Source of the DNA: Actinokineospora baliensis | GTDB lineage: Bacteria; Actinomycetota; Actinomycetes; Mycobacteriales; Pseudonocardiaceae | Direction: 5' to 3' | Length of the DNA: 64,000 nt | Assembly (NCBI RefSeq): GCF_016907695.1 | Contig: NZ_JAFBCK010000001.1 | Coordinates: 1,302,001 to 1,366,000, forward strand | Shown: positions 25,523-32,237 of the stretch, piece by piece | Layout: each line of letters opens with the position of its first letter | Position numbering within the stretch: position 1 is the first letter of the stretch | Notes under the pieces: generated by a model | Seen by the model: the letters and a program-made list of their open reading frames with translations, nothing else | Database searches by the model: none | What the model was told of the DNA's origin: nothing | Made by a program: the position numbers and the translations under genes

Positions 25523-25565
25523 CCTCCTGCCACGGATCGTCCGTGGCCGCCGAGTCCACAGGAGG
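25523..25565 (+). promoter_or_regulatory. Candidate S6:S18 autoregulatory leader upstream of rpsF
   Basis: CCTCCTG (25523-25529) pairs with CAGGAGG (25559-25565), which contains the rpsF Shine-Dalgarno. Directly inside is a hairpin CCACGG/CCGTGG (25530-25535 and 25541-25546), and a 12-nt bulge with two CCG triplets lies on the 3' side. A bulged stem with CCG is the published feature of the mRNA motif bound by the S6:S18 complex, so repression of the operon by its own products is likely. Confidence 0.55.
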
Positions 25566-25577
25566 TGAGTGGTCTTC

Positions 25578-25868
25578 ATGCGTCATTACGAGGTCATGGT
25601 CATCCTCGACCCCACACTCGACGAGCGCACGGTCGCGCCGTCGCTCGACACGTTCCTCAACGTCATCCGCACGTCGGGTGGCAACGTTGAGAAGGTCGAC
25701 ATCTGGGGCAAGCGCCGGTTGTCGTTCGAGATCAAGAAGCACAGCGAGGGCATCTACGCCGTGCTCGACGTCAACGCCGAGCCGGACGCGGTCAAGGAGC
25801 TCGACCGCCAGCTGTCGCTGCAGGAGTCCGTGCTGCGGACCAAGGTCATGCGGCGCGAGAACGCCTGA
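25578..25868 (+). CDS. rpsF: 30S ribosomal protein S6
   Basis: 96 residues from ATG 25578, giving '[20 protein letters not shown]' as in other actinobacterial S6 proteins; a GTG 9 nt earlier is too close to GGAGG (25561). It binds S18 and the central domain of 16S rRNA. First gene of the rpsF-ssb-rpsR-rplI operon, with 2 nt before ssb. Confidence 0.97.
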   Translation: MRHYEVMVILDPTLDERTVAPSLDTFLNVIRTSGGNVEKVDIWGKRRLSFEIKKHSEGIYAVLDVNAEPDAVKELDRQLSLQESVLRTKVMRRENA

Positions 25869-25870
25869 CC

Positions 25871-26398
25871 ATGGCAGGGGACACGATCATCACGGTCGTC
25901 GGCAACCTGACCGCGGACCCCGAGCTGCGGTTCACCCCCTCGGGTGCCGCCGTCGCCAGCTTCACGGTGGCCTCCACCCCGCGCACCTTCGACCGCCAGT
26001 CCGGCGAGTGGAAGGACGGCGAGGCGCTGTTCCTGCGCTGCAACATCTGGCGCCAGGCGGCGGAGAACGTCGCCGAGTCGCTGACCAGGGGCTCCCGCGT
26101 GCTGGTCACCGGCCGCCTCAAGCAGCGCTCGTTCGAGACCCGCGAGGGCGAGAAGCGCACCGTCATGGAGCTCGAGGTCGACGAGGTCGGCCCGTCCCTG
26201 CGCTACGCGACCGCGAAGGTCAACAAGGTCAGCCGGGGTTCCGGTGACGGCGGTGGCTTCGGCGGTGGCGGTGGCGGCGGGCGCTCCGGTGGTGGTGGCG
26301 GTGGCTACAACGGCCCGTCCGCACCGCCCGACGACCCGTGGGGCTCCGCTCCGCCCGCAGGTGGCGGCGGCGGCTTCAACGACGAACCGCCGTTCTGA
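25871..26398 (+). CDS. ssb: Single-stranded DNA-binding protein
   Basis: 175 residues. An OB-fold domain occupies residues 1-110 ('[19 protein letters not shown]', '[18 protein letters not shown]'), followed by a Gly-rich flexible linker and the C-terminal tip 'NDEPPF'. That tip recruits replication and repair proteins and differs from the usual DDEPPF by Asn for the first Asp. Its position between rpsF and rpsR is the conserved one. Confidence 0.97.
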   Translation: MAGDTIITVVGNLTADPELRFTPSGAAVASFTVASTPRTFDRQSGEWKDGEALFLRCNIWRQAAENVAESLTRGSRVLVTGRLKQRSFETREGEKRTVMELEVDEVGPSLRYATAKVNKVSRGSGDGGGFGGGGGGGRSGGGGGGYNGPSAPPDDPWGSAPPAGGGGGFNDEPPF

Positions 26399-26454
26399 CC
26401 GGGTAACGCACCCAACCCAGACGCTTTCTCGACATACCACTCAGGAGTTTCACC

Positions 26455-26703
26455 GTGGCCAAGCCACCGATTCGCAAGCCGAAGAAGAAGGTCTGCGTCT
26501 TCTGCAAAGACGTGAAGAAGGACCGTCCGGTCAACATTGACTACAAGGACACCACGCTGCTGCGCAAGTACATCTCCGACCGCGGCAAGATCCGCGCGCG
26601 TCGGGTGACCGGCAACTGCAGCCAGCACCAGCGTGACGTCGCCATCGCGGTGAAGAACGCCCGCGAGGTCGCTCTGCTCCCGTACACCTCGACCGCCCGC
26701 TGA
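26455..26703 (+). CDS. rpsR: 30S ribosomal protein S18 (zinc-binding form)
   Basis: 82 residues from GTG 26455 with AGGAG 9 nt upstream. It keeps the Cys pair 'CVFC' and a later 'GNCSQHQ', the zinc-ligand pattern of C+ S18 proteins. It pairs with S6 in the 30S platform. Confidence 0.96.
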   Translation: MAKPPIRKPKKKVCVFCKDVKKDRPVNIDYKDTTLLRKYISDRGKIRARRVTGNCSQHQRDVAIAVKNAREVALLPYTSTAR

Positions 26704-26719
26704 CCAGGAGGGGACGACC

Positions 26720-27175
26720 ATGAAGCTCATCCTCACCACCGACGTCAGCGGCCTGGGTGGCCCCGGTGACCTCGTCGAGGTCAAGGACGGCTACGGCCGC
26801 AACTACCTGCTGCCGCGCGGCTTCGCCATCCTGGCGACCAAGGGCGCCGAGAAGCAGGTCCAGGTCATCCGCCGGGCGCAGGAGGCCAGCCGGATCCGCA
26901 ACCTCGACCACGCCAAGGAGGTCAAGGCCGCGCTGACCGCGCTGGGCAGCGTCCCGCTCAAGGCCAAGGCCGCCGCGGGGTCGGGCAAGCTGTTCGGCTC
27001 GATCACCACCGCCGACATCGTCGCCGCGGTCAAGGCCGCCGGTGGGCCGGTCCTCGACAAGCGCGCCGTCGAGGTCGCGGGCCACATCAAGACCGTGGGC
27101 AAGCACTCGGTGAGTGTCCGCCTGCACCCCGATGTCACCGCCGCGTTCACGGTGCACGTCGCCGCCGCGAGCTGA
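26720..27175 (+). CDS. rplI: 50S ribosomal protein L9
   Basis: 151 residues. The N-terminal domain has '[19 protein letters not shown]', then the long connecting helix and a C-terminal rRNA-binding domain ending in 'VHVAAAS'. AGGAGGGG precedes ATG 26720. Last gene of the operon and followed by a strong hairpin. Confidence 0.97.
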   Translation: MKLILTTDVSGLGGPGDLVEVKDGYGRNYLLPRGFAILATKGAEKQVQVIRRAQEASRIRNLDHAKEVKAALTALGSVPLKAKAAAGSGKLFGSITTADIVAAVKAAGGPVLDKRAVEVAGHIKTVGKHSVSVRLHPDVTAAFTVHVAAAS

Positions 27176-27185
27176 CTCGTCCGCA

Positions 27186-27230
27186 CGCAGAACCGCCCCG
27201 CTCGGTCACGCTGAGTGGGGCGGTTCTGCG
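27186..27230 (+). terminator. Terminator after rplI
   Basis: CGCAGAACCGCCCC (27186-27199) pairs perfectly with GGGGCGGTTCTGCG (27217-27230), a 14-bp stem with a 17-nt loop. It starts 10 nt after the rplI stop. Confidence 0.85.
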
Positions 27231-27239
27231 TCTGCGCAG

Positions 27240-27464
27240 TTGTCCACAGGTCGTGGTCACCCTGCCGAGCGAACGCTGTCGCGACACGCCGAAAAGCGAC
27301 GATCGCGCGACACGCCGAAGAACCGGCCGAGCAATTTCTCCACAAGTTGTACACAGGCTCTGAGCTGGGCTTTTCTCAACAAGCCGGACACCTGTCCCCA
27401 GGTTGTCCACACCCCGTCGGGTACCTGTGCTCAGCTGACCGCGCTCATCCCCAGGTTGTCCACA
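27240..27464 (+). other. DnaA-box cluster in the 439-bp gap before dnaB
   Basis: Three perfect TTGTCCACA boxes lie at 27240-27248, 27403-27411 and 27456-27464. One-mismatch boxes lie at 27336-27344 (TTCTCCACA) and 27347-27355 (TTGTACACA), 2 bp apart. All five point the same way. A 14-bp direct repeat CGCGACACGCCGAA occurs at 27280-27293 and 27306-27319 within the cluster. TTGTCCACA is the actinobacterial DnaA consensus. The gap otherwise holds only the rplI terminator and the dnaB ribosome-binding site. Confidence 0.7.
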
Positions 27465-27614
27465 GGACCGTCCCCACCGTGGTTTGCAAGAGGCCGTTCG
27501 GGGGTCCTAGCTTCGCCTGGCGGCCCGGCGCGCGGTGGTCGACCACCACCCGAATGTCGTACCGCCGACCTAAGGTCCGCACCGGACCGAAGTCTTCTCA
27601 GGAGGGGCAGATCC

Positions 27615-28988
27615 GTGGCGCTCGCCGACGACCTCTCCCTGCCGCCGGAGCCCGGCGAGCACGGGATGGACCGAAAGCCCCCACAGGACCTGCGGGCGGA
27701 GCAGAGCGTGTTGGGCGGCATGATGCTGTCCAAGGACGCCATCGCCGATGTCATCGAGGCGCTGAGCCCGGATGACTTCTACATGCCGAAGAACCAGATC
27801 ATCTACGACACGGTGCTCGACCTGTACGGCCGCGGCGAGCCAGCCGACCCGATCACCGTCTCCGCCGAGCTCGAACGCCGCGGTGAGCTGCGCAAGGTCG
27901 GCGGCGCCCCGTACCTGCACACGCTGATCTCGATCGTGCCCACCGCGGCCAACGCCGGGTACTACGCGGAGATCGTCGCCGAGAAGGCCATCCTCCGCAG
28001 GCTGGTCGAGGCCGGGACCCGGATCGTGCAGCTGGGCTACCAGGGTGCCGAGGGCGCGGACGTCACCGAGATCGTCGACCGCGCGCAGGCCTCGATCTAC
28101 GAGGTCACCGAGCGCAGCATGAGCGAGGACTACGTCGCGCTCGAGGAACTGCTGCAGCCGACCATGGACGAGATCGACGCCATCGCCTCCCGCGGCGGCA
28201 TCTCCCAGGGCATCCCCACCGGCTTCGCCGACCTCGACGAGATCACCAACGGCCTGCACCCCGGCCAGATGATCATCGTCGCCGCCCGCCCCGGCGTCGG
28301 CAAGTCCACCCTCGGCCTGGACTTCGCCCGCTCCTGCTCCATCAAGCACGGCATGTCCAGCGTCATCTTCTCCCTGGAGATGAGCCGCACTGAGATCGTC
28401 ATGCGGATGCTCTCCGCCGAGGCCAAGATCCGCCTCGGCGACATGCGCGGCGGCCGGATGACCGACGACGACTGGACCCGCCTGGCCCGCCGGATGAGCG
28501 AGATCAGCGAGGCCCCGATGTTCGTCGACGACTCGCCGAACATGACCATGATGGAGATCCGCGCCAAGGCCAGGCGCCTCAAGCAGCGCCACGACCTCAA
28601 GCTCGTGGTGGTCGACTACCTGCAGCTGATGACCTCCGGCAAGCGCGTGGAGTCCCGCCAGCAGGAGGTCTCCGAGTTCTCCCGCCAGCTCAAGCTGCTG
28701 GCCAAGGAGATCGAGGTCCCGGTGATCGCGATCAGCCAGCTCAACCGCGGTCCCGAACAGCGCACCGACAAGCGGCCGATGCTCTCCGACCTGCGTGAGT
28801 CCGGCTCCCTGGAGCAGGACGCGGACATGGTCATCCTGATCAACCGCCCCGACGCCTGGGAACGCGACGACCCCCGCGCCGGTGAGGCCGACCTGATCCT
28901 CGCCAAGCACCGAGCAGGCCCCACCGCCACCGTCGTCGTCGCCCACCAACTCCACTACAGCCGCTTCGCCGACCTCGCCCAGGGCTGA
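27615..28988 (+). CDS. dnaB: Replicative DNA helicase
   Basis: 457 residues from GTG 27615, with GGAGG at 27601-27605. The N-terminal domain begins 'QDLRAEQSVLGGMMLSKDAI'. The RecA-like domain has Walker A 'ARPGVGKSTLG' near residue 224, 'SLEMSRTEI', Walker B 'VVVDYLQLM' and 'VIAISQLNRGPEQR'. DnaB is the hexameric 5'-3' helicase at the fork. The frame is continuous through the Walker A region where mycobacterial dnaB often carries inteins, so there is no intein here. Confidence 0.97.
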   Translation: MALADDLSLPPEPGEHGMDRKPPQDLRAEQSVLGGMMLSKDAIADVIEALSPDDFYMPKNQIIYDTVLDLYGRGEPADPITVSAELERRGELRKVGGAPYLHTLISIVPTAANAGYYAEIVAEKAILRRLVEAGTRIVQLGYQGAEGADVTEIVDRAQASIYEVTERSMSEDYVALEELLQPTMDEIDAIASRGGISQGIPTGFADLDEITNGLHPGQMIIVAARPGVGKSTLGLDFARSCSIKHGMSSVIFSLEMSRTEIVMRMLSAEAKIRLGDMRGGRMTDDDWTRLARRMSEISEAPMFVDDSPNMTMMEIRAKARRLKQRHDLKLVVVDYLQLMTSGKRVESRQQEVSEFSRQLKLLAKEIEVPVIAISQLNRGPEQRTDKRPMLSDLRESGSLEQDADMVILINRPDAWERDDPRAGEADLILAKHRAGPTATVVVAHQLHYSRFADLAQG

Positions 28989-28992
28989 CCGC

Positions 28993-29970
28993 TCAGCCGT
29001 ACCGCTCGACCAGGGTGTTGCCGATCGCGGCCAGGTGGTCGCGCACGCCCTGGGGGCCGGTCACCTCGATCCAGTCGACGAGTCCGGCGAGTTCACCGGC
29101 GAGCATGTGCTCGTTGGGGCCGCGGACCACGACCTCGATGCGGCCGTCGGGGGTGGGGCCGCCCACCTCGAGCCGGTCGCCGAGTGCCATCCGGAGCACG
29201 CTCACCCCGTGGGGCGGGCACACCGCTCGGGCTTCGAGCGGGGTTCGCTTGCGGTCGACCTCGTCGGCGATTTCGCGCCAGCTCTGGGCGAGGTCGAAGT
29301 CGTCGGGTCGGTGCGCGGGATCTTCGGTCAGCACGACCGATGAGACGCGGTCGATTCGGAAGGTTCGCCTGCCCGCCTCGGTGTCGCAGATCAGGTACCA
29401 CGACGGGCCTTTGGCGACGATGCCCAGCGGGTGGACGGTTCTCCCGGTTTCGACGCCCTTGCCGTCGACATAACCGAGACGCACCTGGACGCGGCGGATC
29501 ACCGCGTCCTGGAGGTCGTCGAGGAAAGGTGGTGGTCGGCGGTCGTACCGGTTGGCACCCCACCGCTGCGGGTCCACGACCAGCGACGACGCGGCTGCCT
29601 CCGCCTGCACGCGGAAGGGTTCCGGCAGGGCGTGGACGAGTTTGCGCAGCGCCGCTTTCACGGCGGGTGTCGCGGTGGACGCCTGGCCCGCGACCAGGAA
29701 CAGGGCGCGGGCCTCGCTCGCGGTCAACCCGGACAGGTCGGTGCGGGCACCGCCGACGAGTCGCCACCCGCCGCCCCGGCCCTGGGTCGAGTAGACGGGC
29801 ACCCCGGCCATGGCCAGCGCGTCGAGGTCGCGGCGGGCGGTGCGCTCGCTGATCTCCAGTTCCTCGGCGACCTCCGCGGCCGTCACCTGCTCGCGCCGCT
29901 GCAGCATGAGGAGGATGGCCACCAACCGGTCGGTTCGCATGTCGTCAACAGTCGCACGCAAACCGGTCAT
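28993..29970 (-). CDS. WYL-domain transcriptional regulator
   Basis: 325 residues from the start at 29970 (AGGAC upstream); a second ATG at 29940 has no RBS. The N-terminal HTH_11 domain is 'VTAAEVAEELEISERTARRD'. It is followed by the WYL ligand-binding domain ('GPSWYLICDTEAGRRTFRID') and a C-terminal WCX-like region. Family members respond to nucleotides or DNA damage, or regulate metabolic genes. It is divergent from the epoxide hydrolase, with 33 bp between starts, and probably controls it. Confidence 0.92.
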   Translation of the reverse strand: MTGLRATVDDMRTDRLVAILLMLQRREQVTAAEVAEELEISERTARRDLDALAMAGVPVYSTQGRGGGWRLVGGARTDLSGLTASEARALFLVAGQASTATPAVKAALRKLVHALPEPFRVQAEAAASSLVVDPQRWGANRYDRRPPPFLDDLQDAVIRRVQVRLGYVDGKGVETGRTVHPLGIVAKGPSWYLICDTEAGRRTFRIDRVSSVVLTEDPAHRPDDFDLAQSWREIADEVDRKRTPLEARAVCPPHGVSVLRMALGDRLEVGGPTPDGRIEVVVRGPNEHMLAGELAGLVDWIEVTGPQGVRDHLAAIGNTLVERYG

Positions 29971-30003
29971 GAGCTGTCCTGTTTACCTCTGCACCATGGC
30001 GCC

Positions 30004-30942
30004 ATGACCTCACAGACCGAGTTCCCCGAGCCCACCACCATCGCCGTCAACGGTGTTGAGCTCGAAGTCTTCGAAGCGGGTCGGCACAACGCCGGGAAGC
30101 CCGTCGTGCTCTGCCACGGCTGGCCTGACCTCGCCTTCACCTGGCGCCACCAGATGCCCGCCCTCGTCGCATCGGGGTACCACGTCATCGCCCCGAACCA
30201 GCGGGGGTATGGCAACTCGTCCCGCCCGGCCGAGGTGGCGGCGTACGACATCGAGCACCTGACCGGCGACCTCGCCGCGCTCCTCGACCACTACGGCTAC
30301 GAGGACGCCACCTTCATCGGCCACGACTGGGGTGCGATGGTCGTCTGGGCCATGGCGCTGCTGCACCCGCACCGCGTCCAGAAGCTGATCAACCTCAGCC
30401 TGCCGTACCAGGAGCGCGGCGAGAAGCCGTGGATCGAGTTCATGGAAGAGGTGCTCGGCGGCGACTTCTACTTCGTCCACTTCAACCGGCAGCCGGGGGT
30501 CGCGGACGCCGTGTTCGAGGCGAACACCGCCCAGTTCCTCGGCAACCTCTACCGGAAGAACGAGCCCCTCACAGCGCCTGGGCCGGGCATGGCGCTGATC
30601 GATCTCGCGCGGGCGGGAACAGCGCTGGGCGATCCCATGATGAGCGACGGCGACCTGGCTGTGTACGTCGCCGCGTTCGAGGAGTCGGGGTTCACCGGCG
30701 GCATCAACTGGTACCGCAACCTCGACCGCAACTGGCACCTGCTCGCCGAGGTGGACCCGATCGTCCACCAGCCAGCGCTCATGATCTACGGCGACCGCGA
30801 CCCGGTGGCGAAGTCCGAGCGGCTGGCGCAGTTCGTGCCGAACGTCGAGGTGATCAGCCTGGACAGCGGTCACTGGATCCAGCAGGAGCGGCCGGAGGAG
30901 ACGACCAGGGCGATCCTCAAGTGGTTGGAGCAGTCCGCGTAG
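30004..30942 (+). CDS. Alpha/beta hydrolase, epoxide hydrolase type
   Basis: 312 residues from ATG 30004. The oxyanion-hole motif is 'LCHGWPDLAFTWRHQ' near residue 35, the nucleophile elbow 'GHDWGAMVVW' near 107 (Asp nucleophile), with an acid in 'MIYGDRDPV' and His in 'DSGHWIQQERPEE'. An Asp nucleophile with a cap domain points to epoxide hydrolase or haloalkane-dehalogenase-like chemistry. Its 3' end overlaps the convergent MarR remnant by 26 bp. Confidence 0.9.
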   Translation: MTSQTEFPEPTTIAVNGVELEVFEAGRHNAGKPVVLCHGWPDLAFTWRHQMPALVASGYHVIAPNQRGYGNSSRPAEVAAYDIEHLTGDLAALLDHYGYEDATFIGHDWGAMVVWAMALLHPHRVQKLINLSLPYQERGEKPWIEFMEEVLGGDFYFVHFNRQPGVADAVFEANTAQFLGNLYRKNEPLTAPGPGMALIDLARAGTALGDPMMSDGDLAVYVAAFEESGFTGGINWYRNLDRNWHLLAEVDPIVHQPALMIYGDRDPVAKSERLAQFVPNVEVISLDSGHWIQQERPEETTRAILKWLEQSA

Positions 30943-31237
30943 TGGCCCGGACGACTCCGGTGTAGGCGTCGACGAACGTGGCGAGGAGGGCGGCGAAGGT
31001 GTCGCGGTCCTCCTCGCCCTCGGGTGTCAGTGCCAGGAGCACCCGGCGGGTGTCGGATTGGTCGGGGGTCCGGTGAGCCAGCCCTTCGGCAAGGGCACGC
31101 GCGGCCAGCCTGCTGGCCCGCAGCTGGTCCACCGACAACTCGCTGGCCTCACCACGGTGGGGACGCTCGAACGGATGGTGCGCAACCTGGAATAACCCGG
31201 ACCCGCCCGGCGTCGTGGTATTTTGTTCAAGTTTCAA
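30917..31237 (-). pseudogene. MarR-family regulator remnant
   Basis: The 106-residue frame has a MarR-like wing and C-terminal helix ('TRRVLLALTPEGEEDRDTF') but no recognisable N-terminal dimer helix or complete HTH. The family is usually ~150 residues. The first ~40 residues look like translated non-coding sequence beginning at a TTG inside the promoter of the next gene. I infer a regulator decayed by deletion or frameshift. A short + strand frame at ~31095-31196 ends 'TTVGTLERMVRNLE', perhaps another gene fragment. Confidence 0.45.
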
Positions 31238-31238
31238 C
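31225..31238 (+). promoter_or_regulatory. MarR-like operator before the dioxygenase gene
   Basis: GTTCAAGTTTCAAC is an imperfect palindrome (10 of 14 positions symmetric) that also contains two TTCAA repeats. It sits 19-32 bp before ATG 31257. The AT-rich motif stands out from the GC-rich surroundings and resembles MarR/DUF24-type sites, fitting the adjacent MarR remnant. Confidence 0.45.
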
Positions 31239-31256
31239 TACTACAGGTGGTGGGTC

Positions 31257-32024
31257 ATGAGGCAGCCGGTGATCTACGTCAGCCACGGCGCTCCGCCGCT
31301 GGCCGACGACGAGGTGTGGACCGGGCAGCTCGCGCGCTGGGGAGCCGAGCTCGGTCGACCGTCGGCGGTGCTGGTCGTCTCGGCGCACTGGGAGGCGGCC
31401 CCGATGGCCATCGGGGCGACCACGACGGTGCCGTTGACCTACGACTTCTGGGGGTTCCCGCAGCGGTACTACCAGGTCGAGTACGCCGCGCCCGGCGCGC
31501 CGGAACTCGCGGCCAGGGTGCGCGGGCTGATGCCGACCCCGGTGGCCGACGAACCGGCGCGGGGGCTCGACCACGGCGCGTACGTGCCGCTGGTCGAGAT
31601 GTTCCCCGAGGCCGATGTGCCGGTGCTGCAGATCTCGATGCCGACGCTGGACCCCGCGGAGCTGGTCGAGGTCGGGCGGCGGCTCGCCCCGTTGCGCGAC
31701 GAAGGCGTGCTGATCATGGGGAGCGGGTTCTTCACGCACAACCTCCGCGGTCTCGACATGGGCCGCGATCCCGCGCACACGCCGCCCGCCTGGTCCAGCG
31801 AGTTCGACGACTGGGGCAACGGGGCCGTCGCGGCCAACGACCTCGACGCGCTGGTGGACTTCGAGCGCAAGGCGCCCGCCGCGCGGTTGGCGCACCCGAG
31901 GACCGAGCACTTCGCGCCGCTGTTCGTCGCCCTCGGCGCCACTGTGGACAGACCGGCGCAACCGCGGGCCGTTGTCGACGGGTTCTGGTACGGCCTGTCC
32001 AAGCGGTCCTGGCAGTTCGACTAG
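31257..32024 (+). CDS. DODA-type extradiol aromatic ring-opening dioxygenase (LigB family)
   Basis: 255 residues from ATG 31257. LigB/DODA signatures are 'PVIYVSHGAPPLADD' at the start (first His ligand), 'VVSAHWEAAPMAIG' near residue 45, 'RGLDHGAYVPLVEMFPEADVP' split around residue 105, and 'GSGFFTHNLRG' near 160. These iron or zinc enzymes open catechol rings or act on DOPA-like compounds. Homologues are often induced by phenolic or oxidative stress next to MarR or DoxX genes. Substrate is not known. Confidence 0.92.
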   Translation: MRQPVIYVSHGAPPLADDEVWTGQLARWGAELGRPSAVLVVSAHWEAAPMAIGATTTVPLTYDFWGFPQRYYQVEYAAPGAPELAARVRGLMPTPVADEPARGLDHGAYVPLVEMFPEADVPVLQISMPTLDPAELVEVGRRLAPLRDEGVLIMGSGFFTHNLRGLDMGRDPAHTPPAWSSEFDDWGNGAVAANDLDALVDFERKAPAARLAHPRTEHFAPLFVALGATVDRPAQPRAVVDGFWYGLSKRSWQFD

Positions 32025-32191
32025 TGGTGCGACCCAGGATGTTGGCCGTGTATCGGCCCGTCCACGGCGTGGCTGGCAAGGCGCCGGAACGGCCTCGTAC
32101 TGGGCGTACTCGGTCGTTTCGGCAACGCAGCCAGGCGCGTCGTGGGCGGGTCGAGACATGGTCAAGGTTCTGGGTCGTGCCACTAGACGCG

Positions 32192-32225
32192 GGACGGGCC
32201 CGGGGGAGCACCCCCGGGCCCGTCC
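32192..32225. terminator. Bidirectional terminator between convergent genes
   Basis: GGACGGGCCCGGGGG (32192-32206) pairs perfectly over 15 bp with CCCCCGGGCCCGTCC (32211-32225), loop AGCA. It lies between the dioxygenase stop at 32024 and the convergent repeat protein ending at 32238. The remaining gap 32025-32191 shows nothing else I can support. Confidence 0.85.
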
Positions 32226-32237
32226 ACTGTGGAGCTA

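Noticed and set aside
28284..28400. Intein in dnaB
   Set aside because: The frame runs through Walker A without insertion and total length is normal.
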